From: Pseudomonadota bacterium
Lineage (GTDB): Bacteria; Pseudomonadota; Alphaproteobacteria; Rhizobiales; Xanthobacteraceae
DNA length: 7,068 nt
Assembly (NCBI GenBank): GCA_023387695.1
Contig: JAEWHT010000368.1
Span: 1 to 7,068, forward strand
Direction: 5' to 3'
Both the position numbers and the translations under genes were made by a program. The notes under the pieces were generated by a model. It ran no database searches. It was given only the letters and a program-made list of their open reading frames with translations, and was not told the origin of the DNA. This document shows, in pieces, positions 1 through 5,677 of the stretch (positions are counted from its first letter, which is position 1; each line of letters begins with the position of its first letter).

Positions 1-717
1 GGGAAGGGCGGCAAGATCATCCTGCAGGTGCAGCCCGCACTAGCCTCGCTGCTGCAGCAACTGCCCGACGTTACCGTGGTCTCGCGCGGAGAGGTGCTGC
101 CGCCGTTCGATCTGCAACTGCCGCTGATGAACCTGCCGCGCCTGTTCGGAACCACGCTCCACAATCTGCCGGCCGCCGTTCCGTATCTGCATCCAAATTC
201 CGAGAAGCTCTCGCGCTGGCGTGCCGCGCTCGGTCGCGAGACGCGGCTGAAGGTCGGCGTGGTCTGGGCCGGCAATCCCAAACACAAGGGCGATCGGCAG
301 CGCTCACTCTCGGCCGCGGCGGTCTTGCCGCGGCTCGCCATGCCGGGCGTGCAGCTCTACAGCCTGCAAAAGGAGCCGCGCGCCGAAGACGCTGCCGTGC
401 TGGCTGCGCTGCGCGACGAGGTCATCGATCTCGCGCCTGCGCTCGGTGATTTCGCCGATACGGCGGCGGCCGTCGCGACGCTTGATCTCGTCATCGCCGT
501 CGACACGTCGGTGGCTCATCTTGCCGGCGCGCTCGGCCGTCCGGTGTGGATGCTCACCCCTTACGCGCTCGACTGGCGCTGGCTGCGCGATCGCGAGGAT
601 AGTCCGTGGTATCCGACCATGCGGCTGTTCCGCCAGCGAGCGCCCCGCGAATGGGACGACCCGCTGATGCGGCTGACAGCTGCGCTTGCGGTGCTCGCGC
701 TGAAGGCCGCGAGCTAG
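1..717 (+). CDS. Glycosyltransferase-9-like domain protein (C-terminal part, probably TPR-linked)
   Basis: This gene is open from the first base in frame 1 and ends at TAG 715-717. 238 residues are visible and the start lies upstream of the window. The fragment opens with GKGGKIILQVQP and has VDTSVAHLAGALGRPVW at about 499-549, followed by DWRWLRDREDSPWYP. This arrangement resembles the nucleotide-sugar-binding half of heptosyltransferase-like (GT9) folds, where a DTG/S-x-x-H-L-A loop is conserved. In rhizobial and Bradyrhizobium-type genomes this domain usually follows a run of TPR repeats in one long protein, so the missing N-terminus is probably TPR. That is an inference, because no TPR is visible here. 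A role in protein or envelope glycan glycosylation is plausible, but donor and acceptor are unknown. It converges on the FAD oxidoreductase gene and shares the four bases CTAG with it. No hairpin with a T-run follows the stop. Confidence 0.85.
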   Translation, partial: GKGGKIILQVQPALASLLQQLPDVTVVSRGEVLPPFDLQLPLMNLPRLFGTTLHNLPAAVPYLHPNSEKLSRWRAALGRETRLKVGVVWAGNPKHKGDRQRSLSAAAVLPRLAMPGVQLYSLQKEPRAEDAAVLAALRDEVIDLAPALGDFADTAAAVATLDLVIAVDTSVAHLAGALGRPVWMLTPYALDWRWLRDREDSPWYPTMRLFRQRAPREWDDPLMRLTAALAVLALKAAS

Positions 718-1946
718 AACCGCTCCGGCCGGTAAGGCGTCGGATCGATCGACGGCACTTCGCCGTTCATCATCTCCGCGAGCAGGCGTCCGGTTGCGGG
801 ACCAAGCGTAAAGCCCTGATGGCCGTGGCCGAAATTCATCCAGAGGCCGGGGTGCCGCGGGGCGCGGCCGAGCACAGGCACCATGTCGGGAGTGCAGGGA
901 CGGGTGCCGAACCACGGCTCGGGTTCGGCACGTTTGCCGAGATCGATCAGCTCGCGCGCGGATGCTTCGGCACTGGCGAGCTGGATCGGCGTTGCCAGTG
1001 CATCCGGCCCCGTTAGCTCCGCGCCGGTGGTGATGCGGATGCCCTTGGCCATCGGTCCCATCGCGTAGCCCTGGCCCTTGTCGACCATCGGCAGATCGAG
1101 AGAGGCGCCGCCAGTGTAATGCATGTGGTAGCCGCGCTTGCGCACGAGCGGAATGCGGTAGCCGAATTTGTACAGGAGATCCGGCGACCACGGTCCAAGC
1201 GTCACGACGGCGTTGGCTGCATCGATGCGGCCGGTGTCGGTGTTCACAGACCATCCCGTCGCGGTCTGCTGCAGCGACTGCGCGTCGCCGAGCACAATGG
1301 TGCCGCCGAGACGTTCGAACAGATCAGCGTAGGCCGTGACCAGTGCGCCGGGATCGGAGACAGTCCAGGTATCAAGCCAATGGATCGCGCCGGCAAGGTC
1401 ATCGCGCAGGATCGGCTCGGCCTTGGCCAGCTCACTGCCCGAGAGCACACGAAAATTCACGCCGAACTCGCGGCGGTCCGCTTCCGCGTCCTTGACTGAG
1501 TCCTCCATGGCCGCGGCATCGCGAAACACGGCGCGATAGCCGGCGCGGCGGATCAGATTGTCGGCATGGGCTTCGCGGATCAGGATGTCGTGCTCGGGCG
1601 TCGCGTAGGCAATCAACTGCGCCCAGGCGGCAATGGCTTCGCGATGACGCTTCGGCGCCGAATGCCACCAATAGCGGAGCAGGGGCTCGATATGCTGATG
1701 CAATGACGAAAAGCTGTAGCGCACGTCGTTGGTGCGACCGGTCGCGATCTTCAGCAGCGAAGACAAGTCTCGCGGCATCGGATAGGGCCGCACCGCCTCG
1801 GCCTGGATCATCCCGGCATTGCCGTAGCTGGTCTCTCGGCCCGGCTCCCGGCGGTCGACCAGCGTCACGGTCCAGCCGCGTTGCCGTAGATGCAAGGCGG
1901 CACCGACGCCCACCATGCCGCCGCCAAGAATGATTGCGCTTTGCAT
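714..1946 (-). CDS. FAD-dependent amino acid/amine oxidoreductase (DadA/DAO family)
   Basis: This 410-residue protein is close to the usual 410-430 residues of DadA-type D-amino acid dehydrogenases. An N-terminal Rossmann FAD-binding motif sits at residues 6-20 (GxGxxG as G8, G10, G13), with an acidic D31 at the end of the second strand. ETSYGNAGM (residues 38-46) matches the ETS-x-NAG segment typical of DadA. The C-terminal part carries CTPDMVPVLG (351-360) and GHGHQGFTLGPATG (373-386), the usual FAD-contact region of this superfamily. The likely reaction is oxidative deamination of an amino acid or secondary amine to an oxo-acid, passing electrons to the respiratory chain or O2. Substrate and stereochemistry cannot be read from sequence. 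The ATG at 1944-1946 has GGGAG (1955-1959) eight bases upstream and lies 14 bases after the MFS stop, so the gene is the last of a three-gene operon. It could also be a glycine/sarcosine-oxidase-like member of the same superfamily. Confidence 0.9.
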   Translation of the reverse strand: MQSAIILGGGMVGVGAALHLRQRGWTVTLVDRREPGRETSYGNAGMIQAEAVRPYPMPRDLSSLLKIATGRTNDVRYSFSSLHQHIEPLLRYWWHSAPKRHREAIAAWAQLIAYATPEHDILIREAHADNLIRRAGYRAVFRDAAAMEDSVKDAEADRREFGVNFRVLSGSELAKAEPILRDDLAGAIHWLDTWTVSDPGALVTAYADLFERLGGTIVLGDAQSLQQTATGWSVNTDTGRIDAANAVVTLGPWSPDLLYKFGYRIPLVRKRGYHMHYTGGASLDLPMVDKGQGYAMGPMAKGIRITTGAELTGPDALATPIQLASAEASARELIDLGKRAEPEPWFGTRPCTPDMVPVLGRAPRHPGLWMNFGHGHQGFTLGPATGRLLAEMMNGEVPSIDPTPYRPERF

Positions 1947-1954
1947 CGGCAGAA

Positions 1955-1959
1955 CTCCC
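1955..1959 (-). promoter_or_regulatory. Ribosome binding site of the FAD oxidoreductase gene
   Basis: GGGAG on the minus strand sits eight bases before the ATG at 1946, inside the 14-base gap after the MFS stop. This supports the chosen start and translation from a shared mRNA. Confidence 0.7.
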
Positions 1960-1960
1960 G

Positions 1961-3175
1961 TCAGGCCGGCTTTGGCGCGAGCTTGGGCTGCGCCGTGTTG
2001 ATGGTGGTGGCGACGACGACGGACAGTGCCGTCATCGCGACCAGGAAGCCGAAGGCTGCGTCAAATGATCCGGTTCCGGTGACGATGAATCCCATGATGG
2101 CCGGTGCAACGAAGCCCGCGCTCTGGCCGCCGAGATTGACCATGCCGACGCCAGATCCGATCTGATCGTCGCGGAGCAGTTTAGTCGGAAGCGCAATCAC
2201 CGAAGCCAGCACGAAGGATTTGAAGAAATAGACTAGCGACTGATAGACGATCAGCACCGTGATCGTCTCCGCCTTGTACATGGCGTAGAGGAAGATGCCG
2301 GTCAACGCGGAGCTGCCGATCAGCAGATATTTTTCGCGCTCGGCAAAGAAGGTCGTCATCACCCAGCCACCGATTGCGGTCGCGAATGTCGCCATCACGA
2401 ACGGGATCGGCGCCACGACGCCGACGGTCTTGAGGTCGAGGCCGCGCTGCTGGAGCAGATAAAGCGGCATCCAGGAATCCAGGCCCTTGTTGACGCAGCT
2501 CAAGCCGAACCACACCAGCATCAGCTGCCACAGCAGCGGATTCTTCATCAGTTCGCGCATCGGCGCGCGGGGCTTGGCCGTCACCGGCCCCACCTCGATC
2601 CGCGCGAGATGCGGAACGAAGACGAAATAGACAACCGCGAACACGATGCCGGCGATGCCGATCGCGTTGAAGGCATGACGCCAGCCCAGCCAGACGATCA
2701 ACGGCGCCATGATCAGCGGGGCGACCATGCTGCCGGCATAATTCGACGAGAGCAGCAGCGCTGACATTTTGGGTCGGCTGTCTTTTTTGAACAATTCCGC
2801 GATGGCGCGAATGCTTGCCGGAGGAAAGCCGCCCTCGGCGATGCCGAAGATGAAGCGGATCGCAATCAGCGAGGTCAGCGACCAGGCAAGGCTCGTGAAG
2901 GCCGTGAACAGCGACCACATCACGATGGTGACGATGACCACGTATTTCGAGCCGAAGCGGTCGGACAGCCATCCGCCCGGCACCTGCATCGCGGCATAGC
3001 CTAGGAAGAATGCGCTAATGACGATGCCGAGATCGGCGGCCTGGAGATTGAAGTCCTTGCCGATCTGCGCCAGCGCCAGCGAGATCGCGGCGCGGTCGAT
3101 ATATGAGATGCAGTAGGCGAGATAGAGCAGGACGAAGGCGACGATGCCGGTCTTGCGGTTCGACAATTCGGCCAT
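1961..3175 (-). CDS. MFS transporter, anion:cation symporter (ACS)-type
   Basis: This is a 404-residue, very hydrophobic inner-membrane protein with about 12 predicted membrane spans in two halves, joined by a cytoplasmic loop near residues 190-210 (RIEVGPVTAKPRAPMRELMK). YIDRAAISLAL (25-35) in the first span resembles the D-R-x-x-(I/L)-S/N motif of ACS-family importers such as hexuronate, galactonate and hydroxyphenylacetate carriers. GGWLSDRFGSK (67-77) is the classical MFS motif A. Such proteins usually import small organic anions with protons. The ATG at 3173-3175 was chosen because GGAG (3182-3185) lies six bases upstream and hydrophobic sequence begins soon after. The same frame stays open upstream to 3373, but that extension is Arg/Ser-rich, not membrane-like, and lies inside the amidase gene. 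Its place between the amidase and oxidoreductase genes suggests it imports the amidase substrate; this is inferred. Confidence 0.9.
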   Translation of the reverse strand: MAELSNRKTGIVAFVLLYLAYCISYIDRAAISLALAQIGKDFNLQAADLGIVISAFFLGYAAMQVPGGWLSDRFGSKYVVIVTIVMWSLFTAFTSLAWSLTSLIAIRFIFGIAEGGFPPASIRAIAELFKKDSRPKMSALLLSSNYAGSMVAPLIMAPLIVWLGWRHAFNAIGIAGIVFAVVYFVFVPHLARIEVGPVTAKPRAPMRELMKNPLLWQLMLVWFGLSCVNKGLDSWMPLYLLQQRGLDLKTVGVVAPIPFVMATFATAIGGWVMTTFFAEREKYLLIGSSALTGIFLYAMYKAETITVLIVYQSLVYFFKSFVLASVIALPTKLLRDDQIGSGVGMVNLGGQSAGFVAPAIMGFIVTGTGSFDAAFGFLVAMTALSVVVATTINTAQPKLAPKPA

Positions 3176-3181
3176 GCTGAT

Positions 3182-3185
3182 CTCC
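3182..3185 (-). promoter_or_regulatory. Ribosome binding site deciding the MFS start
   Basis: GGAG on the minus strand is six bases before the ATG at 3175. It decides between this start and a 66-codon longer reading in the same frame that would overlap the amidase gene. Confidence 0.7.
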
Positions 3186-3190
3186 GAGAT

Positions 3191-3204
3191 GCCGGCGACC
3201 CGGC
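3191..3204 (-). other. Short GC-rich intercistronic hairpin
   Basis: GCCGG (3191-3195) and CCGGC (3200-3204) can form a 5-bp stem with a 4-base loop in the 46-base gap between the amidase stop and the MFS start. No T-run follows on either strand, so it is not an intrinsic terminator. It might mark an RNA processing or stability point, or be chance in GC-rich DNA. Confidence 0.3.
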
Positions 3205-3221
3205 GGTCATGCCTGCTGGAT

Positions 3222-4718
3222 CTATTCCCAGGTGAGGAAGCCCGGCGTCGACGACAGCGGCGGCGCGGCCGCAAGCTGTGCGAGGTCGGGAACAGGCCGG
3301 CACATTTGCGCATCGCCCGCGAATGCAGCCTCGATACTTGCTGCGACCGACAGCACGATCGCGTCTCCGCCACGTGGGCCGATGATCTGCAGCCCGAAGG
3401 GCAGGCCGGCTTCGTCGCGGCCGAGCGGAATGCTGATCGCGGGATGGCCGGGAAGCGTCACGGCGTAGGCGAGCGCGAGCCAGTGGAAATAGGATTTCGT
3501 CGGTACCCCGTCGATCTCGGCGGGATAGAGCTCCGACCACGGTCGCGGGCTGAGCGTGATCGTCGGGCTGATCAGCAAGTCGTAGTTTGCAAAAAAGCTC
3601 TGGTACGCACGGTAGATCCGCGTCTGCGTCGTCGCCGCGCGCCCGTGATCCTCGAGCGTGTAGCTCAGGCCTTCCTCGACATTGGCACGGACATTGGGGC
3701 CGAGCATCTCGGGCCGCTCTTTGTAATTCTTGCCGTGCATCGCCAGAAACAGGCCGGCGCGCAGCACGGCGAAGGCATCATCGGCGCCGGCGCAGTCCGG
3801 CGTCGCCTCGCGGCAATCGGCGAACAGCGGCGCAAGTTTTTTCACGCGATCGCGGAAGATGCGGCGAATGGCTTGCTCGGTCGGCGCAAAGCCGAAATCC
3901 TCGGTGAAAGCGAAGCGCAGCTTGCCGAGTTCTGCAGGGCGCGGCGCGGACCAGCGCTCGGCGCGGCCGCGCAGGGGCTCGCCGGGCAATGTGTAGGCGA
4001 GGGGATCGCGGGCATCGTCGCTCGCCATCACCGACAGCATCAGTGCAGTGTCGGCGACGTTGCGCGCCATTGGTCCGTCTGTCGACAGATTGGACCAGCC
4101 GAAAGCGCGCTTCTCGCTCGCCACGAGACCATAGGACGGACGCATGCCGACGATGCCGGCGTAGCCCGCGGGATTGCGCAAGGAGCCGCCAGTGTCGGAG
4201 CCTGACGCGAGTGGAGCCATGCCGCAGGCAAGCGCGACCGCTGAGCCGCCGGAGGAGCCGGCTGCCGAGCGCATGGGATCGAAGGGATTGCCGGTTGCGC
4301 CGAACACGGGATTGCGGGTGTTGCCGCCCGCCGCCCATTCCGGCGTGTTGGTCTTGCCGAAGATGATGGCGCCGGCGGCGCGCAAGCGTGCGACCGGGCC
4401 TTGGTCAGCGGTTGGAACATTGTCGCGCAGCAACGGACTGCCGTAGGTCGAGCGCATTCCGGCGGTGTCCTGCGTGTCCTTGATCAGGACGGGGAGCCCG
4501 TGCAGCGCGCCGCGATCGTCGCCGCGCAGGATGGCGGCCTCGGCTTGCTTTGCGGCGGCGCGCGCGCCCGGCTCGTCGAGCGTCACGACGGCGTTGACAG
4601 CGGCATTGGTGGTCGCGATGCGCGACAGGCAGGAATCGAGCAGTTCGACGGGCGAGATCGCCCGCGCAGACAGCAGGCGGCGCAGCTCAACGGCATCAGT
4701 GTCGCAAAGATCGGACAA
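3222..4718 (-). CDS. Amidase-signature family amidohydrolase (TTG start)
   Basis: This 498-residue protein has the usual length for bacterial amidase-signature enzymes and no signal peptide, so it is cytoplasmic. The Ser-cisSer-Lys triad is complete: Lys80 in LPVLIKDTQDTAG, cis-Ser155 in AAGSSGGSA, and nucleophile Ser179 in GSDTGGSLRNPAG. The 24-residue gap between the two serines and 75 between Lys and cis-Ser match characterised members. The family hydrolyses carboxylic amides to acid plus ammonia or amine; substrates range from small amides to N-acyl amino acids and cannot be predicted here. No partner subunits of the GatCAB tRNA amidotransferase are present, and the operon context argues for a catabolic role. 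The start is TTG (4716-4718) with a strong AAAGGGG six bases upstream. An in-frame TGA at 4731-4733 rules out any start further upstream than that. It is the first gene of the operon and is transcribed divergently from the XRE-cupin regulator. Confidence 0.93.
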   Translation of the reverse strand: MSDLCDTDAVELRRLLSARAISPVELLDSCLSRIATTNAAVNAVVTLDEPGARAAAKQAEAAILRGDDRGALHGLPVLIKDTQDTAGMRSTYGSPLLRDNVPTADQGPVARLRAAGAIIFGKTNTPEWAAGGNTRNPVFGATGNPFDPMRSAAGSSGGSAVALACGMAPLASGSDTGGSLRNPAGYAGIVGMRPSYGLVASEKRAFGWSNLSTDGPMARNVADTALMLSVMASDDARDPLAYTLPGEPLRGRAERWSAPRPAELGKLRFAFTEDFGFAPTEQAIRRIFRDRVKKLAPLFADCREATPDCAGADDAFAVLRAGLFLAMHGKNYKERPEMLGPNVRANVEEGLSYTLEDHGRAATTQTRIYRAYQSFFANYDLLISPTITLSPRPWSELYPAEIDGVPTKSYFHWLALAYAVTLPGHPAISIPLGRDEAGLPFGLQIIGPRGGDAIVLSVAASIEAAFAGDAQMCRPVPDLAQLAAAPPLSSTPGFLTWE

Positions 4719-4724
4719 CGCCAG

Positions 4725-4731
4725 CCCCTTT
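4725..4731 (-). promoter_or_regulatory. Ribosome binding site deciding the TTG start of the amidase
   Basis: AAAGGGG on the minus strand ends six bases before the TTG. The next in-frame codon inside this site is a stop (TGA, 4731-4733), and the first internal ATG is about 87 codons downstream, past the catalytic Lys. The TTG is therefore the best-supported start. Confidence 0.75.
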
Positions 4732-4750
4732 CAGATTATGAAAACAATTT

Positions 4751-4781
4751 AGCATATCGGAAAGTGTGTTTGGCGCACCAA
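4751..4781 (-). promoter_or_regulatory. Possible promoter of the amidase operon (weak)
   Basis: Read on the minus strand, TATGCT (4751-4756) resembles a -10 box, and TTGGTG (4776-4781) could be a -35 box 19 bases away, which is a long spacer. Transcription would start near 4744, giving a leader of about 25 bases that contains the AAAGGGG site. The match is modest. The dyad at 4769-4792 covers the proposed -35 region, which would fit control by a regulator bound there. Confidence 0.25.
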
Positions 4782-4792
4782 TATTCGCCAAA
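4769..4792. promoter_or_regulatory. Operator-like inverted repeat TTTGGCG-N10-CGCCAAA
   Basis: Two perfect 7-base arms (4769-4775 and 4786-4792) are separated by 10 bases, so arm centres lie 17 bases apart. The dyad is 51 bases upstream of the amidase start and 136 bases upstream of the regulator start, in the AT-richer divergent region. It has the form of a site for a dimeric HTH protein. The adjacent XRE-cupin gene is the natural candidate, but binding is inferred from position and symmetry only. Confidence 0.5.
4778..4785 (+). repeat. CCAATATT direct repeat, copy 1
   Basis: CCAATATT occurs here, mostly in the spacer of the dyad, and again at 4891-4898. Both copies are followed by CGCC, directly in this copy and after four T in the other. 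They could be two sites for one regulator serving the two divergent genes, or chance. Confidence 0.3.
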
Positions 4793-4830
4793 GCGGGCTA
4801 CTTCATGCACAAATCCTAGCCGGGGAGTTC

Positions 4831-4881
4831 ATGGTGCGACGATTGGAGGTATTCGGGGATGGAATAAGCCGAAAAGATTAG
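4831..4881 (+). CDS. Possible 16-codon leader ORF upstream of the regulator
   Basis: ATG at 4831 opens MVRRLEVFGDGISRKD and stops at TAG 4879-4881, 46 bases before the regulator ATG. GGGGAG (4822-4827) precedes it but with only three bases of spacing. Inside it lies a strong GGAGGT (4845-4850), eight bases ahead of a second ATG (4859) that reads only Met-Glu-stop. No run of repeated amino-acid codons is seen. This may be a translated leader, or merely sequence lacking stops for 16 codons. Confidence 0.2.
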   Translation: MVRRLEVFGDGISRKD

Positions 4882-4890
4882 ACCGATCGG

Positions 4891-4898
4891 CCAATATT
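4891..4898 (+). repeat. CCAATATT direct repeat, copy 2
   Basis: This is the second copy of the octamer found at 4778-4785, 113 bases away and 29 bases before the regulator start. It leads into a run of six T (4897-4902) and then CGCC. Confidence 0.3.
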
Positions 4899-4902
4899 TT
4901 TT

Positions 4903-4912
4903 CGCCGCGGCG
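4903..4912. promoter_or_regulatory. 10-bp perfect palindrome CGCCGCGGCG before the regulator
   Basis: The perfect palindrome CGCCGCGGCG ends 15 bases before the regulator ATG and just before its weak GAG ribosome site. It could be an autoregulatory operator or a small mRNA fold near the start, but short GC palindromes are common at this base composition. Confidence 0.3.
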
Positions 4913-4927
4913 TGATAGAGATGCTGC

Positions 4928-5608
4928 ATGAGCGAGATCACGACGCCTGAAGGTGCCAATTCCCAGCTCGGCCAGTGTCTCAAGGCGGCGCGCCAGGCGC
5001 GCGGCCTGACCCTCAAGCAGGTCGCTGAGCGAACCGGCATGGCGCTGTCGACCCTGTCGAAGGTCGAGAACGGGCTGATGTCGCTGACCTACGACAAGCT
5101 GCTCCAGCTCACCTCAGGCCTGAAGATGGAAATCGCGGAGCTGTTCAATCCGGCGGTCGCGGCGCCCGCGCCGGGCCGGCCAGTCACCGCGCGGCGGAGC
5201 ATCAGCCGCGCCGGGCAGGGGCAGCTGATCAACACGAAGTTCTACACCTACACCTATCAATGCACCGATCTGATCGGCAAACGCATGGTGCCGATCGTCG
5301 CCGAGGTTCGCGCGCGTTCGCTGGATGAATTCGGTCCGCTGCTGCGTCATGGTGGTGAAGAGTATTTTTTGGTGACGAGCGGACGCGTCGCTGTCCACAC
5401 CGAGTTCTACGCGCCGGAGATTCTGGACGAGGGCGACGGCATCTATCTCGACAGCACCATGGGCCACGCCTACCTCAACGCCGGCGAGGCACTATCTGCC
5501 AAGGGCGTCTGTCTCTGCACAAGTGAGGCGCCTGATCTCTACGACCAGCTTCGCCAGATCGCATCGCGTGACGTCGCGCCGCTCGGTGATGACGAGCTGC
5601 CGTCGTAG
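4928..5608 (+). CDS. XRE-family HTH transcriptional regulator with C-terminal cupin domain
   Basis: This 226-residue cytoplasmic DNA-binding protein has an XRE helix-turn-helix at about residues 14-72 (LGQCLKAARQARGLTLKQVA, then ALSTLSKVENG and LTYDKLLQL). A linker near 75-100 leads to a cupin-2 sensor domain at about 135-200. The cupin keeps plausible metal or ligand residues: HGGEEYFLVTSG (His141, Glu144/145, Gly152) and GIYLDSTMGHAYLN (His180, Asn184). This two-domain layout is typical of regulators of amino-acid, polyamine and small-acid catabolism such as the PuuR type. The start is fixed by an in-frame TAG at 4916-4918; the ribosome site (GAG near 4918-4920) is weak. It is divergent from the amidase operon, so it most likely controls that operon and itself from 4719-4927. 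The effector is unknown, as is whether it represses or activates. Confidence 0.92.
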   Translation: MSEITTPEGANSQLGQCLKAARQARGLTLKQVAERTGMALSTLSKVENGLMSLTYDKLLQLTSGLKMEIAELFNPAVAAPAPGRPVTARRSISRAGQGQLINTKFYTYTYQCTDLIGKRMVPIVAEVRARSLDEFGPLLRHGGEEYFLVTSGRVAVHTEFYAPEILDEGDGIYLDSTMGHAYLNAGEALSAKGVCLCTSEAPDLYDQLRQIASRDVAPLGDDELPS

Positions 5609-5630
5609 CGTTCCGACGAGGCATGAAACG

Positions 5631-5661
5631 AAAAACGCCCGGCTTTTGACCGGGCGTTTTT
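5631..5661. terminator. Bidirectional intrinsic terminator between the regulator and rne
   Basis: AAAAACGCCCGG (5631-5642) and CCGGGCGTTTTT (5650-5661) form a 12-bp perfect stem with a 7-base loop (CTTTTGA). The GC core CGCCCGG is flanked by an A-run on one side and a T-run on the other, so it can terminate both strands. It begins 22 bases after the regulator stop and 16 bases past the rne stop, ending both convergent transcripts. Confidence 0.92.
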
Positions 5662-5677
5662 TATTGGGTGTCTGGCT

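Noticed and set aside
304..1254. 316-codon minus-strand open frame crossing the glycosyltransferase and oxidoreductase genes
   Set aside because: It is Arg/His/Pro-rich translation typical of a shifted frame in GC-rich DNA, and it crosses two well-supported genes.
3176..3373. 66-codon upstream extension of the MFS gene in the same frame
   Set aside because: It is Arg/Ser/Cys-rich, does not look like MFS sequence, overlaps the amidase coding region, and an internal ATG with a good GGAG site marks the proper start.
3144..4205. 353-codon plus-strand open frame opposite the amidase
   Set aside because: No recognisable domain; it is antisense to a gene with a complete catalytic triad and is expected at high G+C.
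4883..4890. CCGATCGG palindrome considered as an operator
   Set aside because: It is only 8 bp with no extension on either side, and is too easily found by chance to list as a separate site.
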